NCBI GenBank assembly: GCA_003344405.1
Contig: NOWV01000207.1
Location: 1 to 64,000, forward strand
Origin: Trichoplax sp. H2
Lineage: Eukaryota > Placozoa > Uniplacotomia > Trichoplacea
Direction of reading: 5' to 3'
DNA length: 64,000 nt
Shown here: piece by piece, positions 60,837-64,000 of the stretch
Position numbering within the stretch: the stretch's first letter is position 1
How the letters are laid out: each line of letters begins with the position of its first letter
Notes under the pieces: model-generated
What the model saw: only the letters and a program-made list of their open reading frames with translations
Database searches by the model: none
Told to the model about the DNA's origin: nothing
Translations under genes and position numbers: made by a program

Positions 60837-61493
60837 CCTGCCACCTGCGCCGGTGCAGTAAAATTTTCTTGTAGTCCCTGACAGGACGGTACAGACTACA
60901 GACCAGCATATTCGATCCTGCCACCTGCGCCGGTGCAGTGAAGTTTCTTGTAGTCGCTGACAGGACAGTACAGACCAGCATATTCGATCCTGCCACCTGC
61001 GCCGGTGCAGTAAAGTTTTCTTGTAGTCCCTACATCTAGCCATCTAGGACTGACTACATCACAGCATAGTCCATCCTGCCACTTGCGCCGGTGCAGTAAA
61101 GTTTCTTGTCGTCCCTACAGCACAGCATATTCGATCCTGCCACCTGCGCCGGTGCAGTGAAGTTTCTTGTAGTCGCTGACAGGACAGTACTCTAGTCTGT
61201 ACGGTGCAGCACAGCATAGTCCATCCTGGCACCTGCGCCGGTGCAGTAAAGTTTCTTGTAGTCCCTGACAGGACAGTAATGTAGTCCATACAGTAGTCCA
61301 TCCTGCTTCTGCGCCGGTGCAGTGAAGTTTCTTGTACAGTGTACAGTACTTTAATACAGTACATTTCGGAAGTATGGACTGTACTGCACTGGAATCGATG
61401 CAAGTGTGCGCGCCGCTATCACATACTTTTCTATTGCCTCGAACGCCTGTTTCAGCACATATACTATAATCTTCCTCAACGCGATTGCGCAGT
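60837..61493. repeat. Minisatellite array upstream of ATP5PD, right haplotype copy
   Basis: Seven units of the same repeat (cores ending near 60858, 60938, 61010, 61096, 61157, 61246, 61322), then the same unique 130-bp stretch as on the left of the gap, ending in a poly-T run. Unit order and spacing (61, 89, 76-80) mirror the left array, with one unit more. It ends about 75 bp before the ATP5PD start codon, so it could carry promoter elements. Confidence 0.9.
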
Positions 61494-61566
61494 TTTTTTT
61501 TACGGTACTCTACTTGACTGTGGTCTGAGCCTGACGAAACAGTACGACATTTTTTCCTTAGGCAAT

Positions 61567-63115
61567 ATGGCGTCTAAAGCACGACGAGTTTTTGACTGGG
61601 CTAAGATAGCCGAAAATTTACCTACTGCGATCCGAGCGGAAATGAATGCTTTTCGATCACGCAATGAAAGCATCAAAGCAACGTATGTACAGAGAAATAA
61701 TTCGTTTTGAAAGTGAATAGACACCATGCGTGCCATCATCATGTTTCTTCACCTCTAGTTGAAAAATGGTTGACTAGCGTGCTTGCTTTCAAACCCAGTG
61801 TTCTCTTCAGGATAATCTTTTCTATTAAAAGTACTCGTTTGAAATAGGATAATAATGTTGATTGCGTTTATTAAGAAGAAATAGTATCTTTTGATGAGTC
61901 ATTAGGATGAGATGGCATGATATTGGCTTAAGACAGTAGTCATATTGGGTGCTTTGAAACCTCCATTAACATGGCCGGTATTACTTGAATCTATTTGTTA
62001 ACAGGCTATCTGCAGTACCAGAAAAGCGCCAAAATATCGATTGGCAACACTACAAGAATAATATTGCCGCTTCTGGTTATGTAGAAAAGTTCATGAAAGG
62101 GGTAAATGCGCTATCAATAATAACCAAATCACTACTCTAACATCCAATTGTCATTCATTTTGCGATCGCATGACACTCTCCACTAGCTTACCAGACAATT
62201 TTGTAATGAAATAGTTGGTTGTCTATTTTCAATGCGAACAACATCATCACATACTATATGTACAGCACTATAGAATTCAATCAACATTCGGCTTATTCAT
62301 TCATCATCTTTCTATTATAGTACGAAGCTGTACAAGTTCCTTTTCCTAAAGATACTGATACTGCTAGAATTGACGCTATGCAGAAGCAAATGGTAGGACA
62401 GGATCGATACTGCACAAATTATTACTGTTGTCAAGAGGCCTAATAGCTTAGTCAACCAATGGCAATCATAACTGTGTAATTAGTGACTAGTGGATCTTTT
62501 TTGAATCAGGTGTAATACTCCTTTTTATGTGTAATAGGAAAGTGAAATTGAAGGAATCGTTAAAGAATCAAAGCAAGCTGCACTCAGATTAGATAGTGAG
62601 GTAATGTATCAGTGGATAGGATATGCTAGCATGTGATAGCTCGATAATAGCAGTATTAATAAAAGTTTCTTGGGCATCCCATCACGCTTGCAATCAAGAA
62701 ACGGTAGAGAATTACTTGCATCATTGGAGCGATTGCAGATTTGATGCGTAGCAACGTAATTTCAGATTGTAATCCCTCACGATCGAGTAATCTATATTTT
62801 ATATCTTTACTTACAGTTGTCCAAGATCAAGGCTGAAAAGTCATATGAAGAAACTACGGTTAGTTATAAATTAAACTTAAAACTGTTATACCAGATAATA
62901 GGATGTTACAGATGAAACATTTACATAATGATGCCTTGCCATGATTTTATTTTACAATATTCAAATTATACCGCAACATGTTAATAAATAAATATATTGT
63001 TATAAACACATTTTTACTCGTCTTTACGCAATTATAGATTGATGAATACCTTGCAAATCATCCACAGTTAAGGAGGCAGTGTGAAGAAGATTTAAAAAAT
63101 TTCAAATATGATTAA
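61567..63115 (+). CDS. ATP5PD: ATP synthase peripheral stalk subunit d
   Basis: Subunit d is part of the peripheral stalk that holds F1 against rotation on the matrix side of the inner mitochondrial membrane. Six exons: 61567-61682, 62005-62101, 62321-62392, 62538-62600, 62817-62858, 63038-63115. All phases fit: 468 nt, 155 aa (human about 161). Family signs: FDWAKIAENLP (human IDWVAFAEIIP), LSAVPEKRQNIDWQHYKNNI (human LAALPENPPAIDWAYYKANV), GYVEKFMKGYEAVQVPFPKD (human FNALKVPVPED) and a charged helical second half with IDEYLANHPQLRR (human IEDLNEAFPETKL). No cleaved presequence is expected. An AATAAA lies near 63229. A minisatellite sits directly upstream. Confidence 0.95.
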
Positions 63116-63394
63116 ATCGATTGATAACTAGCTGGCTTCGCTTCAAATGTTTTTGTGTATTGAGAATGTATAACTTAGGCAACTTATTAAATGGAATATC
63201 GAGGACGCTTCATCTATTCGAATAACTAAATAAAATAAAATAATTGCATAACATCGTAACAGAGGATACATTTCTACGAAAAGCAGTTCTTAATGTCTTC
63301 ACTGTTTCACTAACACCGTCAGATAGCGCTGACGGATTACAATTAAAAAAGAGATTATCATCCTGTATATACGGGCTTTACGTTTGATCTGGTT
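63116..63394. other. Short convergent spacer between ATP5PD and GPCR 4
   Basis: 279 bp between the two stop codons. Contains AATAAA motifs on the plus strand suitable for ATP5PD polyadenylation; nothing else seen. Confidence 0.6.
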
Positions 63395-64000
63395 TCAGAC
63401 GAAATTTTTAATTTTTATAACTTGATTTAGTCGACTGCAGCAATGATAGAGTAAATTGCGTAATGCCAATTCAAATCCTGGAATTGCACTAGCATATAAC
63501 AATGGATTCAAACTACATCTACTGATGCCAATTAGCTGACAAATTAGAAATTGACTTTGATACTTTAGATAGCATGAATCATGATATAAGCGTGGATTGA
63601 AATGTACAATTAAGTAATAAATACGCCCTGGTGAAGACATGACAAAAAATACAATCACAAGAATTAGCAGCTTTCTGATCAATTTTTTTTGTGCTTTAGC
63701 AAAAGTAGTGTAAGTTATGGATTTCTTAATGATAATTCGGCTTTGAAGATTACGCATTATTTTGGAATATATGGTAACTACCACAATAAGAGGCAGGACA
63801 TAAATCATTACATATCGAGTTACAAAATAAATTTGCGCCAATTCTATGGAAAAAAAGGGTTGATTATTACTATCGAAGTGTAAAAAACATATTGATGACG
63901 TTTTGCAAGTCCTATTTCGTATTTTCATAAGTTGAATAGTTCTATGCGCAAATACAGTATACGTTATAACAGGAGAAGAATAACCCAACGCTACCAGAAG
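63395..64000 (-). CDS. Class A (rhodopsin-like) GPCR 4, partial (TM4 to C-terminus)
   Basis: C-terminal part of a receptor whose 5' half lies beyond the right edge; the frame is open to base 64000 and no start is in the window. Seen, counting from base 63988: end of TM4 (SSPVITYTVF), ECL2 with Cys34, TM5 with Pro66 and Tyr74 (YVLPLIVVVTIY), a basic ICL3, TM6 with Pro120 (MSSPGR), TM7 ending NPLLY at 161-165, helix 8 FELALRNLLY and a CC pair (183-184) suited to palmitoylation. It is not closely related to GPCRs 1-3, whose tails lack this helix 8 pattern. Ligand unknown. Confidence 0.92.
   Translation of the reverse strand, partial: LLVALGYSSPVITYTVFAHRTIQLMKIRNRTCKTSSICFLHFDSNNQPFFSIELAQIYFVTRYVMIYVLPLIVVVTIYSKIMRNLQSRIIIKKSITYTTFAKAQKKLIRKLLILVIVFFVMSSPGRIYYLIVHFNPRLYHDSCYLKYQSQFLICQLIGISRCSLNPLLYASAIPGFELALRNLLYHCCSRLNQVIKIKNFV

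Noticed and set aside
60395-61403. Long minus- and plus-strand frames in the minisatellite
   Set aside because: They are open because the repeat unit has few stops; the same peptide pattern recurs with each unit and crosses N runs.
60255-61493. True tandem duplication of the ATP5PD upstream region
   Set aside because: The duplicate is split by a 20-N gap with the same contig-end pattern as four other gaps, so an assembly artefact is more likely.

Overview
The window looks like nuclear DNA of a small-genome, AT-rich early-branching animal, most probably a placozoan (Trichoplax-like). Support: intron-rich orthologues of animal genes with short GT-AG introns (FBF1, tepsin, ATP synthase subunit d, an SV2/SVOP-type transporter), beside tandem arrays of single-exon class A GPCRs in AT-rich DNA. 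The species is an inference; no marker fixes it.

Layout. 0.3-4.0 kb: 3' part of an SVOP-like MFS transporter (13 exons, one frame problem). 6.6-9.9 kb: second copy, a pseudogene with two stop codons and no last two exons. 10-35 kb: AT-rich region with three intronless GPCR genes on the minus strand (16.2-17.2, 24.0-25.0, 34.3-35.2 kb). They sit in old, diverged segmental duplications that also carry small mobile elements. 35-42 kb: mostly non-coding, slightly richer in GC, with GTAC-rich palindromic DNA and one weak gene candidate near 39 kb. 42.3-49.8 kb: FBF1 (plus strand, about 24 exons). 52.5-55.7 kb: tepsin, the AP-4 accessory protein (minus strand, 11 exons, complete frame). 57.3-58.1 kb: intronless TIMMDC1. 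60.3-61.3 kb: minisatellite. 61.6-63.1 kb: ATP synthase subunit d. 63.4 kb to the end: a fourth GPCR, cut by the window edge.

Functional picture: a receptor/transporter cluster shaped by duplication and decay, next to a block of conserved single-copy genes for the ciliary base (FBF1), AP-4 vesicle traffic (tepsin), complex I assembly (TIMMDC1) and ATP synthase (subunit d). From memory, human FBF1, ATP5PD and TEPSIN all map to 17q25, so this block may preserve ancestral animal linkage.

Technical warning: each of the five 20-N gaps is flanked by two near-identical copies of the same sequence. These look like two haplotypes of one locus joined end to end, so the local duplications at the gaps are probably assembly artefacts. 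They also expose haplotype differences, including a clean presence/absence of a 436-bp MITE. I found no CRISPR array, operon, tRNA or rRNA that I can support.
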